From Saccharina japonica (lineage: Eukaryota; Sar; Phaeophyceae; Laminariales; Laminariaceae): a stretch of 64,000 bases of DNA. The notes under the pieces were generated by a model. It was not told the DNA's origin and made no database searches. It saw only the letters and a list, made by a program, of their open reading frames with translations. The DNA lies in NCBI GenBank assembly GCA_008828725.1, contig MEHQ01003075.1:51043-115042 (forward strand), written 5' to 3'. Shown in pieces: positions 23,660-35,574 of this stretch. Positions within the stretch are counted from its first letter, which is position 1, and every line of letters starts with the position of its first letter. Position numbers and translations under genes: made by a program.

Positions 23660-26600
23660 TATGTGGAGTATTGAGGGGGTGTATTAGAGGTAGTTATACT
23701 TGCTCCTTCAGGAGCGTTACTGCACCCCGACAAGACGACGGATGACGTGGTAGCCACGGGGGCGACATCAAAGGGTGTGAAAACGGCAACAAAGGGTGTG
23801 CTACCATCTGAGAGGCTTTAGTCCGAAACCAGCATTCATGCTTTTTTCACACGCAATAATAACGACGACGGTAACGCCCACACCTGAGTTCGGATATGAC
23901 AGCAAAGATCCCCGCCTTGCTTCAAGTATTCAGAACTGTACCCGGCAAGGAATGCAGTAGCTGATGCGTTGTCGCCACTTCCTGGTTGGAATGTATTGCT
24001 GCATAACCCAACAGACCGTGGGAGGCGTGTTGCACGCAGCGCAACACGAAAACTCATGCCGCGTAACCTAATTCGCCGCTGGCAAAAACCCGTCCCGGTA
24101 TGTCCGTTCTCTAGGAAAGATGATTGGGGCACCTGTTTCGTAATGCCTGTGGTGAAAAACTGTGTATCGTATCAATACGTCTATAGACACTTTTGTCAGG
24201 AGGTTGTCTAACAAACATGATCGCATTTTGTCCCATTCTGTGGCTATGGCGGCCCTCTGCGAGTCGCTATGGGGTAGCGACAGGCCTGTTGTTCATGAGT
24301 GCAACACGCTTCCACGGTCACGGTGCGCTTCGCCGAGCTAGAACCGGAACCCTGACACCGTATGCCCTCGATACAGCTACCAACATGGGAATTCAAGGGT
24401 GTCGAAACTCCCCAACCTGGCACATCAGAAGCTTTTGTCCCAACTATAACCTAACTAACGGCTGCCATGATAATGTGAAACATCTGTTTCTAGCAGACGC
24501 CCCGACGAATACAGGTGAGATAGGAATTAGCACTGCGCACTGTTTGTTTTAGATAATGCTTCAATGGCACGCGACTACTTCTGTAAATGGCCACGAACCC
24601 GCTACCGACGCCTGTGGTTGGGGCGTAGGGCACAGTAGGAAGAGTACTAGCAAATGTTGTGGTTAATTGGCATCTACCAGGCGGTGTGATACGTTTGGCG
24701 TTTGATGCTGTTGTCGAACGAACCTCCGTTGGGGGTGTGGAATTCAACGTACCCCCGGTGATAAAGCGACGATAAAAACAGGATTCGAAACGAGTTATCA
24801 TCGGATGTGCTCATGTTTGGGGGTTGTGGTATTTATAGAGTATTTGACTCCTTCGGTTTGGGGTCGGCACCGAATATGCGCCTCTGCTGACCGCCATGCG
24901 TAGAAATACCGGGGGGGGGTGGTTCATATCAACTCGAGATTCGCCCAAGGGCGACTGTTCTAGGTGTGTTGTGCGAGATGTGTCATGCTGCGACAGTCTT
25001 GCATTACGCTGCGAGGTGGTTCGAAGAAAATCACCAAAATCCCCTCGAACGAAACAAAACTAATATAATAGTAAACGCATGAACAGTTGAAGACGGGGGC
25101 ATAGTCTGCATTTCAGCTGAGGTCCCAGGGCTGTCACGATGTGTGAAAATGTGCCCCGGCCGGGCGTTAATAAAAGCGAGAAACGGTCAGGCGTTTTCGT
25201 AGGAAACCAAATTGTGTTGTCTCATTCGGTCCTGAACGACCCGGTTCCAGGTATTTTCATTCAAGGCATGCTTGTGAAAATATTCGTGTAATGTTTCGAA
25301 GCTTTGACTGCGTAGCGCCAATACGAAGCCATTCGTAAAGCTCAAAACTGGTTCTGCACTGAAACTAAGTTATGACCAGGCAGAGGCCAAAATGCACCTG
25401 TTTTCCGAATAAAAGTATAAACGTGTATGCCGGGGTTTAGAGATATATCCCGAACTTTTATACACGTGTTCTTCGAGCCCGATGCGACGCCTAGACCAAC
25501 GGTGATTTCGCCTTTTATATGTTTTCGTCGGGAGTTTGTGGTTTCTTAAGGCCCACTAATCAAAATAGAGTAACTTAAAAGAAAGTATCTGCCCCCACAA
25601 ATGAACCTCCTTCCCTTAACGGTTTATAGTACATGCGTGAAAACGTTCGAGATCTATCTTCCATAGAACGTGTGAACTTCCGACTCTGACAAAATTTAGA
25701 TGGATTCACCTTGAACCCGCCTGCGTACAGTTGCTTTAGCGAGAAGTGCGGGCTTTGGTTGATTTGTAGTCCGTAGTCGTCTAGCCACACATCCGAAACG
25801 AGGTTGCGGACTTTAGCGGTTACGTGGTCCTTGCACCCGCTTTAGAAGGCCAAAATCTGACAGACGCTGCTACGAAATATTATCAGCTACCCAATACTGC
25901 TGGAATACCATTGAGGCTTCTTTAGGGATGCCTACAGGCAATGACATTGTCAATCGGCTTGCAGTTCCACTTATCCCTACGACGCGTCTGTGGGTGAGGC
26001 GTACAAAAATTCACGTAAGGGGAGCGTCTGAGGCAATGGGTGCACCTCTGTTGCAACATGTCACAGTTTCCGAACGCTAAGTTCGCGCCAACGAACAACA
26101 AAATGCATTGATTCCAATATCATCCGCCCGAAACATGTTTTGCCACTGATGTCTTGATCTAATCTCCTGGTAAATCGAATGCGTTTCGTTTCGGTTTTAG
26201 GTTTGGCTTTCGCTTGATGTACGCGCGTGATCACGGAAGTTTCGCGGTATCAGCGAGTGGCGTCAGACAATGGCACGCTGCTCGATAGTATGCCTCGTCA
26301 CTTAAAACTGCAGCCAACCAGCAACGAACAGCTTAACCGTCTGAATTATTCTCCGACTATCCTAAGTAAAATGGTGACGACCCGTGTATCACAAATCACG
26401 TCCATGCATTTCAATTTCATGAAACATTTAGAAGGCGCTGTGGCGTTGATGCACACCATATGTGCACCGACAGACTTGTGGACAGTCGTCAGCGGTTTAC
26501 CTGGCGGTTGGGCATTTGTATGCACTGTACTACACCAGGGACTTAATCCGGCGCATCCACCTCATTGGTGTGCCGGCCAGAGGTTTATCACACGTGGTTG

Positions 26601-27627
26601 GGGTTATCTATGGGAATATTTATATATTTTTGTATATACGAAGTATATATGTATCTGTTATATGTTACACACGGTGACGACGCATATAATATACCCACAA
26701 CCTCTAGTACGTAGAAAATCCTGCCCCTCGGTCGTCTAATGTCTGATTATATGGCCATGTCGATCGGACGAGAACGGTAAATAGCCGAGGATTGGACTGA
26801 GTGCTCAGGGTCGTGTATAACATGACAGCAAGTTGGCGAATGCAGTGCTTGTACCGTATTGTGTACCTGGTATTTGTTTTTTATTCGCATGCTCGATACA
26901 GTTAACGCTCCAGCGCATGCAGATCTCGCATGTCCTCGCGCAAGCAGTCATGCTGTAAATCGGCCCGCTCGTTGGGAAGGATACCTTGGGAAATACCGTA
27001 GAAAGAGGACACAGTTGACCCAGTATGTACCCAGTATGTATTTAACCTACCCGCACAAAAACATATATCACGCCAGCCGTTCATGGTACGTATACTTGAA
27101 CTGATGCAAACCAGCGGTCAGGGCTCACACTTGGCGCTTACCCCGCATAAAACAAGGTCTCAATCTCCACGACGAGTTATGAAATTATAAAACATGTGCA
27201 TTGTTTGAGAGCACGTTTTGTGAGCTCCAGTTGACCCTCTCACAAAGTATGATATGTTTATTGTGTTATTTACGCAACAAGGTAATGCATGCGTTGAGGC
27301 TCATATATTTGAAACAACCAGGACTCTAAGTTGGCTGGAGTTCCCGCCTAGTTATTAGTTGGCTGGCGAAGCAATGCCCCTTCCCCCGGCTGGTGATGGT
27401 GGAGCCGTTAGAGGGAAAACAATAAATGTTTTTGCCCATTTGCTCAGCACAATAGGCGCTCAAAATAACATTTCGCAGGACTGGTTGCGGGTTGCGGCCA
27501 TCGACAAAGACAAACAAACAAACAAACCAAAATAAAGCATGCAACGTGTGGTGAGGATGTTGCGATGTTCACGATAGTGGGTTACGCGAAGTTAATTGAT
27601 CAATCGCTGAGATACATCAGACCTGAC
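23660..27627. other. No gene recognised (4 kb)
   Basis: Open frames up to about 170 codons exist (26227-26739, plus) but carry no recognisable motif. AAGGGTGTG recurs several times at 23350-23810. TACCWGGTA occurs at 26864 and TATACGAAGTATA at 26635. I see no RNA gene. Confidence 0.4.
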
Positions 27628-27877
27628 GACGCGTGCCACGATGGATGTATCACTTTTTAGCTGAAACGTTTTCTGGGCGATCGGGATCCTTAGCGTAATA
27701 TCGTCGGACTCTCATTGCAAAATGTATTCAGATTACACTTAGGTCATGAGATATTTCCTTTGGTAGCACAAGTACGTTCTTCCAAGATCAGCGTTTAGTC
27801 TACTGCAGGTATGGACATGTGGAGCTCCTCAAGTGAGCTCATAAAAATGATTGTGCACCTCCACCGTGGCAGGCGTC
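27628..27877 (+). mobile_element. MITE family A copy, TGAC target duplication
   Basis: The left end GACGCGTGCCACGATGG and right end CCACCGTGGCAGGCGTC are inverted termini. TGAC flanks both sides (27624-27627, 27878-27881). Internal blocks TTTTTAGCTGAAACGTTTTC, GATCGGGATCC and GGAGCTCCTCAAGTGAGCTC are in the family order. Length 250 bp. Confidence 0.9.
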
Positions 27878-28198
27878 TGACGTTCACCCATCGCTCCTAC
27901 CTTCGGAACACAAGGTCACCTTGATAGTAAGCTTTCAACAGCGAAACAAGAAAAACACCAGAACACAACACGTAGAATTGTAAACGAAACAAAAAGCGAC
28001 CCCACTGCAGGCAGCGAAGGAACTTCAAGTTCAACAGTCAGCATGTATCGAGTACACAACGCAGAGAAAGAGGCCAAACCTGGAGCAACGCCGGAGGAAA
28101 GAAAAAGTCTCAAAAAGCTCGTTAGCTGGGGGGTGTTAGAATTTCTCCTCTCCCACCTTTCACCTCTCTCCTACCGAAGAACGGTGAGTGGGGTCATG

Positions 28199-28545
28199 TT
28201 TTGTTTTCCCCCATTTAATATATTCGCCCTTCATTTCTCTCTCTTTCCTAGTCGTAACCTAGATCCGGGTTCACAAAGTAGGCTCTTCTCCCTCCTCCCC
28301 ACTGCGGTTCTTGTCTTGATTTCTAACGCGCGGAAGGGTCAGCATTCCCACCGCCTGCCGCTCGTCGATTTTCATTGAATTTTGCCAGCTCACGCTCTCG
28401 CGTTTTTCGCAATTATTACGTAGTCAAGATATTTCCGTGAGAAAAACATCCCCACGTGTATATACAGTATATGGGTATGGACTTCGGGGGGGTCGAACTC
28501 CAGACCTTGACTCTAACAGGGACGAGATTCACCTGTCACTCGACA
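28199..28545 (-). mobile_element. tRNA-headed SINE, inverted copy
   Basis: Read on the minus strand: the head ends with CCTGTTAGAGTCAAGG and B box GGAGTTCGACCCC. Next come AATATCTTGACTA, GCGAGAGCGTGAG, AAAATCGACGAGCG, AAGAACCGCAGTGGGG, GAGCCTACTTTGTG, CGGATCTAGGTTACGACTAG and AATATATTAAATGGGGG. The tail is short and A-rich (AAAACAAAACA). It shares the whole body with the copies at 48781 and 57513. Confidence 0.85.
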
Positions 28546-29459
28546 TGTACTATACGTAGTATGACACACGTTTGTTTAATTATACGAAGTATGTAATATA
28601 TCTACGTCAGATAAAATGTGTGGCGTATATACTAGCCGGGTCAACCACTGTCAATACATTATATTTTAAAAATATATATTGTTCCAGTGCCCAGCCCTAC
28701 GTTTCGAAAAAAAAGAAGTATCGCCCTATATACTGAACATGCACATTTGACGATAAAACATACTGGTACATGGTACACTTTACCGCCATTCAACCGCGGC
28801 CAGATACGGTCAGACAGCACGCCGGCGTCACACGGTTTCAACAACACGTAAAATACCTTGAAATACTATATAGGAGCTCGCGTAAATCTGCCCGCGCAGG
28901 CGAACTTCCTTAGGTGTGACCACATTGAAAATAGAGCCTTTCCAAGCACAACGATCAGGTGGCAAACCAGCCAGGCATGCCTGTCGTTAGTGTTAGGGAT
29001 AGGGTTAGAGGTCCGGTCCGGGTCTGGGTTGTGGCCGCCGTTTGTTGAAGGCAAGATTTTACTCACCGTCCGGAACGAATACTTTCGGGTTTCGTGACAA
29101 CACCCTACCTCAGTAGAATCAGTATACGTTTATGCGGACACGTCTTAGAATTCGTCTGCACGGGAAGATTACGACTACTCAAATACTAGCTGTTTTTTCC
29201 GTGCTCAGAATATAGAATAACCTTTCGGAACGACCAGAAAAGTATAGCAGTAGAGCCAGCTTTGTAACTCTCCGCCAATGCATTCATCCAGAAAGAGCGG
29301 TTGGGTGTGAAAAACACGCACACCACTCATTTATTGCAAGGCAAGTCGAATTGATGCACGGTGTGACTCATGTTGTCTCTGTACCCTCGGGTGTACCGGT
29401 ATAAGGCGAACTACAATGATTATATGCGACACGCTTGCAATTTCACCTGCTTTACCCAT
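28546..29459. other. No gene seen
   Basis: A short telomere-like stretch (GTTAGTGTTAGGGATAGGGT near 28987) is the only notable feature. It is too short to call an interstitial telomere. Confidence 0.4.
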
Positions 29460-29615
29460 TAATTTTGCGATTATTTTGTTTCGGTTTTTCTGTCTCACAA
29501 GCATTCTGTCCACATAATTTGTGTATCTCCAGGATTAGGAATCACGACAGACACCGGGCGTACCGGTGTAGTTGGGTAAAGACAACAAGTTTAGTGTGAA
29601 GACAACCCACACTAC
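29460..29615 (+). mobile_element. LINE 3' end, severely 5'-truncated
   Basis: This matches the 3' end of the LINE at 43803-45290: ATTTTGTTTCGGTTTTTCTG, then AGGATTAGGAATCACGACAG, then TAGTGTGAAGACA. Only about 155 bp of 3' untranslated sequence is present, as expected from aborted reverse transcription. Confidence 0.7.
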
Positions 29616-29654
29616 AGTCATAGTAGCGTATGTTCCTGTATGCCTATTAGCATC

Positions 29655-29745
29655 TTCAGGGCTTGTCATGGGCCGACCCTGATGGGCTTGCCGATGAAAA
29701 TATCAGGCCTTGCCGATACAAATATCAGGGCTTCCCGATACTAGT
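29655..29745 (+). repeat. Short tandem array related to the GGCCC minisatellite
   Basis: GGGCTTGTCATGGGCCGACC, then three units of the type GGGCTTGCCGATNNAAATATCA. The opening phrase recurs at the start of the array at 31999 (CACTTGTCATGGGCCGACGC), which links the two loci. Confidence 0.6.
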
Positions 29746-30460
29746 TCGTTTCGGTTTTGCAAATACACGACGGATCATCGCGCTCTAGCTCGCCGCAGAC
29801 CAAACGTTCTGTCGTGAGAACCTCTGGAACATTTTGTTGTGCCTGGCACATCTTTGGGTGCATGCGCCTTCGGATAGTGGTAGCACCAGACGGCGTCGCC
29901 GAAAGTGGAGAGGCCCTACCGCGAAAGCGTCAGCGCGTGGACGCACACACATGCATGTGGTTTGTCCACAATGATACGAGTAACATACGTTAAGGTCGAG
30001 AATGGCATCCCAGCGGTCGTAGGGCCGCAGACATGTTTCGCACGGCGCGATGGGAAATACTTTAACAATGGCTCTGTACCCCCCCCCCAACCTGCATGCT
30101 GCATATCTTCATACGGTATGGCGTGGTACTCCGGGACACTTACTGTAGTGTGTTGATGTTCCTAACGAGTGCCGGCACTCTATTTAAAGGAAGCGGCACG
30201 ATTTCAACCGCGATGATAACTTGGGGGAGTCATGGTCATTATAAGGCATACCCGCAGCGGCTGCGGTATACAACAAGGGCTACCCGGGTGTTATTCTGCT
30301 GTGTGAGTGAGGGACATCATCTGTGGTGTGTGCTATGCACTGTCACGTATGCTATGAAGGACGAGGTAGGTAACGTGTAACACATTCGATCGGGCCCTGG
30401 AATGTGTTGCTGGTGGCTTACATCGTGGAACTTGTGCCGGGAGCGGTGTGTGTATGTACG
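29728..30460 (+). pseudogene. Decayed non-LTR retrotransposon reverse-transcriptase relic, copy 2
   Basis: This is the second copy of the repeat at 17800-18672, without its internal duplication. One frame reads CRHSI, a stop, then RKRHDFNRDDNLGES, compatible with a decayed RQYGFRKxRSTxxAxxxLxES motif. The downstream block around GATCGGGCCCTGG corresponds to the RNAFKWALGY region of copy 1. It is broken throughout. The shared lesions show that both copies come from an already damaged source or decayed along similar lines. Confidence 0.5.
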
Positions 30461-31154
30461 TTGGTAAGCCGAGCTTTCAGTTCAGTACATGGATGTGGTG
30501 GATGAACAAACGAAACGATGCGCACAACACGCAAACAACACATACGAAGTTCCGTGGACGTTGTCATCTCTGCCCCACAGGACTCCCTAGGAGTGTTACC
30601 TGAGGCATTAATGGCCAATGACTATCGTTTACGAGAAGACACGATTTTCTCCTTGGCCGTGCGGTATGACATGCCAGTTATTGGTATTGTCATACGAATG
30701 TATCTACGTTTCAACATAATTTTCGTATTTACTATTAATAGTACTCGTGTACGCGTAGCATTTATAAATTTTGATACAACAGCTCGGACCTCTCGTTATA
30801 GTATATAACATTATCGGTTAGGACGGCGCTTCCATAAATAATGTAGAAAATGTACAGGTCGGAGATGTCGAGAGGTGGGCTAAAAGACGACCGGAGCGAA
30901 GCAGCAGGGCAAGCCGATGGCGTTGACGCACAAGAGTAGTTGTTCAGGTTACTACCCCTTCTGGAGTATTTCCTATCCTATAGAAGCAAGTTGACACTCC
31001 ACACGGCCTATGTTCTAGGACGTACCACTCTGTCCCGGACCATAAGCACCATTTAAATTGAATAATAATGCATAAAAGTACCTGGTATATTATATTTCGG
31101 GACCGAGCGGTATAAATGCAGACACTATCCTCGTGTAACAACCAAGCTGCTTAC
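30461..31154. other. No gene seen
   Basis: It contains CTATTAATAG (30732-30741) and TACCWGGTA (31079-31087). The intron following the minus-strand exon at 31155-31438 would extend into this region. Confidence 0.4.
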
Positions 31155-31438
31155 CTTGTGCGTGTGCCTCCAGAACTGCACATTGGGGTGCTGGAGTGTC
31201 GCTTGTGTCGATCAAGCTCAGGTCGTCGAGAGAACAGTTCACCATGGTAGCAGTAAACAGTGTCTGCTCTTTCGTAGTATTCGCTCTCCACCTCAAATAT
31301 ATCCCTCCAAAAGACGTCTTCAGCCTTTTTTCTGTTGACAAACAAAAATGGTCCTCGTCTCTTTCGTCGTGGGCCTTCCGGGAGTGGGCCACTCTCAACA
31401 CTGCGTTGCAGTTGGTTCACTGGTACATCGGGTGTCAT
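31155..31438 (-). CDS. Possible internal or first exon, zinc-finger-like
   Basis: On the minus strand an open frame starts MTPDVPVNQLQ and ends at a strong donor (CACAAG then GTAAGC), leaving a phase-2 end. An AG with a T-rich lead (TTTATCTTGCAAG) lies just upstream, so this may be an internal exon instead of a start. The protein is charged and looks gene-like: RRKRRGPFLFVNRKKAED, FWRDIFEVESEYYE, YCYHGELFSRRPELDRHKRH. The last part resembles a C2H2 zinc finger (C-x-x-G-x-x-F-x5-L-x2-H-x2-H), but the second Cys is replaced. I recognise no specific family. No neighbouring exon was found. Confidence 0.35.
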
Positions 31439-31554
31439 ACGCTTGCAAGATAAATATCATACTATTCAGAACTTCCGCTGTTTGTGTGCTTTGGTAATCT
31501 GCAAACGTGGTAATAAAAAATATAGAACGATACGCACCTGTAGTACTTCTACAC

Positions 31555-31998
31555 GCACCTGTAGTACTTCTACACGTATTATATATATGTACGAGTATGT
31601 GATACTTTTATATATTCGTACCTGGTATCCTATTATCTGGCCGGATTGAGCATATTTCTACTCACTTCATATACGTACTGTAGATATACGTTGAGTTCAA
31701 GAATGCAAAGCGGTCGTAGGTCGTAGTGCCACCTAACCTAACCTATCTACACCAGCATTTATCGCGTATTCATCGTATACTCATAGCGTACCTACCGGTT
31801 TGCAGTACGACGTAGTTGGACGAAGTTAAAACGGTAAGAATATGGCGGCCACCAAAAATAAGAAATAAGGCGGGAACAATCATGCTGTGACGACCGAAAC
31901 CCTGAATAGTTAGGCCTCCCCTATACGGATCTCCGGGGCCTATACAGCGCGGTAGCCGCACTATTCTGGGGGTATTCACCTAAAAAAAAAACAGCACT
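31555..31998. other. No gene seen
   Basis: A small duplication (CACCTGTAGTACTTCTACAC, near 31540-31575) and a CCTAACCTAACCTA stretch (31733-31746) are the only notable features. Confidence 0.45.
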
Positions 31999-32390
31999 TG
32001 TCATGGGCCGACGCTGATGGGCCGGCCCGGCCTATTAATTTTGGATATGATGGGCCGCGGCCCGGCCCGGCCCATCAACGTTTAGTTTGGTGGGCCGCGA
32101 CCCGGCTCGGTCCGTCAATTTTTCCGAGTATGGGCCGCGACCCGGCCCGGCCCACCAAACTTTCAGAGGTTGGGCCGCGGTCCGGCGCAGCCCATCACAT
32201 TTTCAAATATTCCCGGCCCGGCGCGGCCCGGCCCATCGTTTTTCCAGACGTCTCGGCCCGGCCTGGCCCGGCCAAGCCCATCACACGGCAGCGAGTCCAA
32301 TGAGACACGGGCCGGACCAACAAATTTTATGGCCCGGTCCGTGAATTTGGCGGGCCGCCCGATGCCCCGGCCCATGTCTTGTCCCGTGCT
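31999..32390 (+). repeat. GGCCC-rich minisatellite, array 1
   Basis: About seven units of 55-65 bp. Each joins a GC block of the type GGGCCGCGGCCCGGCCCGGC to a TA-rich spacer such as CCATCAAATTTTTCAGA. Units are diverged, especially in the spacer, so the array is not recent. All frames are partly open because the units avoid stops by composition; I do not call them genes. Confidence 0.8.
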
Positions 32391-33094
32391 AAACGGTGCA
32401 TGAGTGTACGCTGACGTGATTTTGTTACATTTTAGTGTTGGTTCTCCGTTGCATATTTTTGTATTTTCCCGTCTCGACTTGGAGGGACAGCTATGTTCAT
32501 CCCATGATACACACCTAACCAGTACCCACTACCCACACCATTCTGCTCCATCAACGACTTTGTCCAATGACTTCCGTCCCGATTGCGAACAACCATCTCC
32601 TCGAGCTGCTGCAAACACCCGCAGCAGCAGCAACAGCAGGAGCGCGTGCTGCTGCAACCCCCGGTATACTGCTGCAATACTTTGCGCTACCGCGGGACAA
32701 GCCAGGTCAAGAGCGTCATGCTGGCTGCGTCGCGGAGACAGCGAGAGGTGTCGTTCGTACACCCACTACGTAACCAAGGCTTTCATCCGATATGGGATTT
32801 GCCAGAGATGCATCGTACGAACGTAGCTGTTTTTGGCAGACTGTGGATGAAGTACACCCAAAAGGCCGTAGCTGTACTAGCGGTAATACACCATATATCC
32901 TAAGCCGCAGCCCGGCGAGCCCGTCAAAACACGTGAGCCGCCTCATGGGCACAGTGGAGGTCATAGTAGTAGTAGTATCGGTAGCACACCATATATCATG
33001 GGCCAAGGATCGGCAGCGGTCCAGGCGGGCCCGTCATACCACATGGACCGCCTCACGGTCCGGGCGGAGCGGCCCATGTAGAGCCCACATTTCA
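32391..33094. other. Spacer between the two GGCCC arrays, with CAG/CTG tract
   Basis: It contains interrupted CAG/CTG sequence (32600-32680) and two partial units (ACACCATATATCNTAAGCCG-like, near 32887 and 32987), suggesting that the two arrays were once joined or were duplicated together. No supportable gene. Confidence 0.45.
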
Positions 33095-33345
33095 TGGGCC
33101 GCGGCCCGGCCCGGCCCGTCAAATTCTCAGAGGGTTGGCCACGGCCTGACCCGGCCCATCGAATCTTCAAGGGATGGGCCCCGGCCCGGCCCAGTCGATC
33201 ATATTTTCAAACGTTGATGGCCCGGCCCGGCCCGGTCCATCAATTTTTCAATCGTCTCGGCCCTGCCCGACCTGGACTATCACTTTTCGGCCAAGCCCGT
33301 CACAATTTCCAGATCGTCCCGGCCCGGCCCGGCCCGGTCAAATGC
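33095..33345 (+). repeat. GGCCC-rich minisatellite, array 2
   Basis: About five units with the same GC block (ATGGGCCGCGGCCCGGCCCG) and spacer (CATCAATTTTTCAATCGTC-like) as array 1. Unit order differs from array 1, but the last unit (CCAAGCCCGTCACA) matches array 1's last unit. Confidence 0.8.
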
Positions 33346-33664
33346 CCCATGCTTGTATTAGTGTCGTGTTTTTTACAGCAGCTGAACTACAGTAAGTGTA
33401 TTTTGTGCAATAACACCCTATCACAACTCCTTACCGGCCAGTCACTAATTTCCAGACCGGTTATTGGCCAACGTGTAAGCTTGTTCGTTCGGGTTTTCAG
33501 GAGGGGTTGGGAGCATTGAATATGCAACGGAAGGCAGAATATGCTGTGTTGGCCTCACGAAACGAAGCTGCTCAGCAGCAATCATAGTTGCGATCATTCC
33601 GGCGCATGTTTAACACCCACTCTCGCGCTGGATGGATGCTACGGAGAGTCTGTTTTGAGGTCGA

Positions 33665-33893
33665 AGGATTCTTCTTTCCAGCAACTTTATCCCATAATTT
33701 CCAATATTTTTCTCCAAACAGAAGAGGAAAAAGAGGAATAAATCCCAAATTTTTGGATTTTTTCCAGACGCAAAACTATTGGAAGGCTTCGCGTTCCAAT
33801 AAATGGGATAAAAATGGGAAAATGTAAATACGGAGCATTGCACGAAAAACACATTGTAATTTCGGAAACATAGGGCGCGATAAGAATGTCCCT
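33665..33893 (+). mobile_element. MITE family C, old copy
   Basis: The left AGGATTCTTCTTTCCAGCAA and right GCGATAAGAATGTCCCT are decayed forms of the perfect termini of the copy at 63541. The internal blocks TTTCCAATATTTTTCTCCAA, ATTGGAAGGCTTCG and TTCCAATAAATGGG are shared. Non-coding. Confidence 0.65.
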
Positions 33894-34924
33894 TACGTAG
33901 GTTCTCCAAGATATATCAGCCTACTTTCGAATAGTGCTCATCGTTGTGGTCCAAAGTCTGAGTTTAAACCTAGACAGCAGCCTGAGAAACTTCAAAGCGT
34001 CAAAGTTTTTCTATATAATATGGGTAGCAGAGGAATGAGGATTCGTGTAGTAGAGACATTTCCAGGGGTGAAAAATGCGTCGGGTCGATCGAGCATCTGA
34101 AACGAAGCACCTTTCGACGACCTTTGATATTTAAACCTGCCAAAAGGAGGCGGGTTTGCCAATGAAAACTTTACAAATATCTGTTGTTCTATTTGGAGTG
34201 AGTCATAAAAGTTCGAATATACACAAGGAAGATAATCGCCACTGAAAGAAACAGTTATGGTTGTGAAACGACTACCTGTAGTCATACCTATTAACAGAAG
34301 GGTCCCCTTCACGAATCAAATAATAGAGAAAATAACAGGGGGCCCCATCAACAGACAACCTCGCGGCTGAAAAGCCGGCAACGAGGCCGCGTGCAGATAG
34401 GGTCACGAATACCAGTGTCTCTCTGGGCTTTACCTGTTGTGGTTCGCTATTAATAGTCTCTCGTCATGTGTCTTCTGATGTAGGATCGCTTCTGTAGCAA
34501 AACGTCTACCTCCAAACTGTTGTCACAGCTGGCCAACCAAGAGTCAAGAGATGTACGAGTTCAACCGAAGGAGGTACTTGGAGTTGTAGCGGGTCGAGAA
34601 CGGCAGAGCTGTGTACACCTCAGAAGGACGGCTAGGGGTATAATTGGGTGGGATGAACGGCGAGCAGGTCAACGGTGGCGGGGGGTGGAGGGTGTTATCG
34701 GCGTGCTCGTTTGGTGGTAGGACGTATTTCCCTTCGCACATGGTACCCTATACGGTTTATACATTTCTTGGTTTCGACTCTAAGCGTTTCGCGATAGATA
34801 CGTGCGTTATTTTATTACTACAGTGAAGTACCCCGAACCATGCCAGGGCGGGGCCGGTATAATACCGGACAGAAACAAAAATACAAAATAGGAACTGGGT
34901 CACGATCCACACACGCATTCAACC
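33894..34924. other. No gene seen
   Basis: Short frames only. CTATTAATAG occurs at 34447-34456. Confidence 0.45.
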
Positions 34925-35105
34925 ACGTATACACCGACCCACCGACACCCACCCACCCACACCCACTCACCCACCCACTCTCACGTACTTACCGACATGC
35001 ACTCACTCACACCCACCCACCCTACCACCGATCCACCCACCCAACCACGTCCCTACGCACCAACCGATCGACACACACGCACCAACCGATCCACCCACCC
35101 ACATT
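34925..35105 (+). repeat. Degenerate C-rich ACCC simple repeat
   Basis: This stretch is built almost only of CCCACCCA-, CACTCACC- and CCAACCGATC-type units. It is low-complexity DNA and its open frame is an effect of composition. It is followed by interrupted CAG-rich sequence to about 35250. Confidence 0.8.
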
Positions 35106-35574
35106 AACAACTACAACAACAGCAGAGTGCAATCAGTATGCAGCAGCATCAGTACGTACAGCAATAGTAGTACTGTAGTCCTTAAATAACCAATCTGAAG
35201 CAGCAATACCAACAACAGCAGTCCAGAAGGTAGCAGCACGTACTCGTACGTGCGTACAGGCGGACACAAACAAAACGCCGGCATGGATGCGCAGCCCTTG
35301 TACGTACAGCAGTGGCCTTTTTTGTCGATTTGTTTACGTCTTGGCTTTATTATCTCAAAAGTAGTGCAAAACCCGCAAATTCGCGAAGTTGTGGGCCGAG
35401 TTCGATTCTGACCAGTTCTGGAGATCCATAGTTTCACATCTTGGGGACTCTTTAAAAATATATATATTGATTTTAGTATGGCAAAAAAAATTACATGATT
35501 TTTGTATGGAGATGTTTATCTTGAAATTAGTGTGGATAGTGTGGATAATCGACTTGATTTTAGTGTGGGTGTTA
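35106..35574. other. No gene seen; CAG-rich then A/T-rich
   Basis: Interrupted CAG/CAA triplets and GTACGTAC-type stretches give way to AT-rich DNA with a small duplication (TAGTGTGGATAGTGTGGATA). Confidence 0.45.

Noticed and set aside
32087..33519. Pro/Gly/Arg-rich open frames over the GGCCC arrays
   Set aside because: The frames follow the minisatellite unit and are open because GC-rich units contain few stops. No start, splice site or domain supports them.
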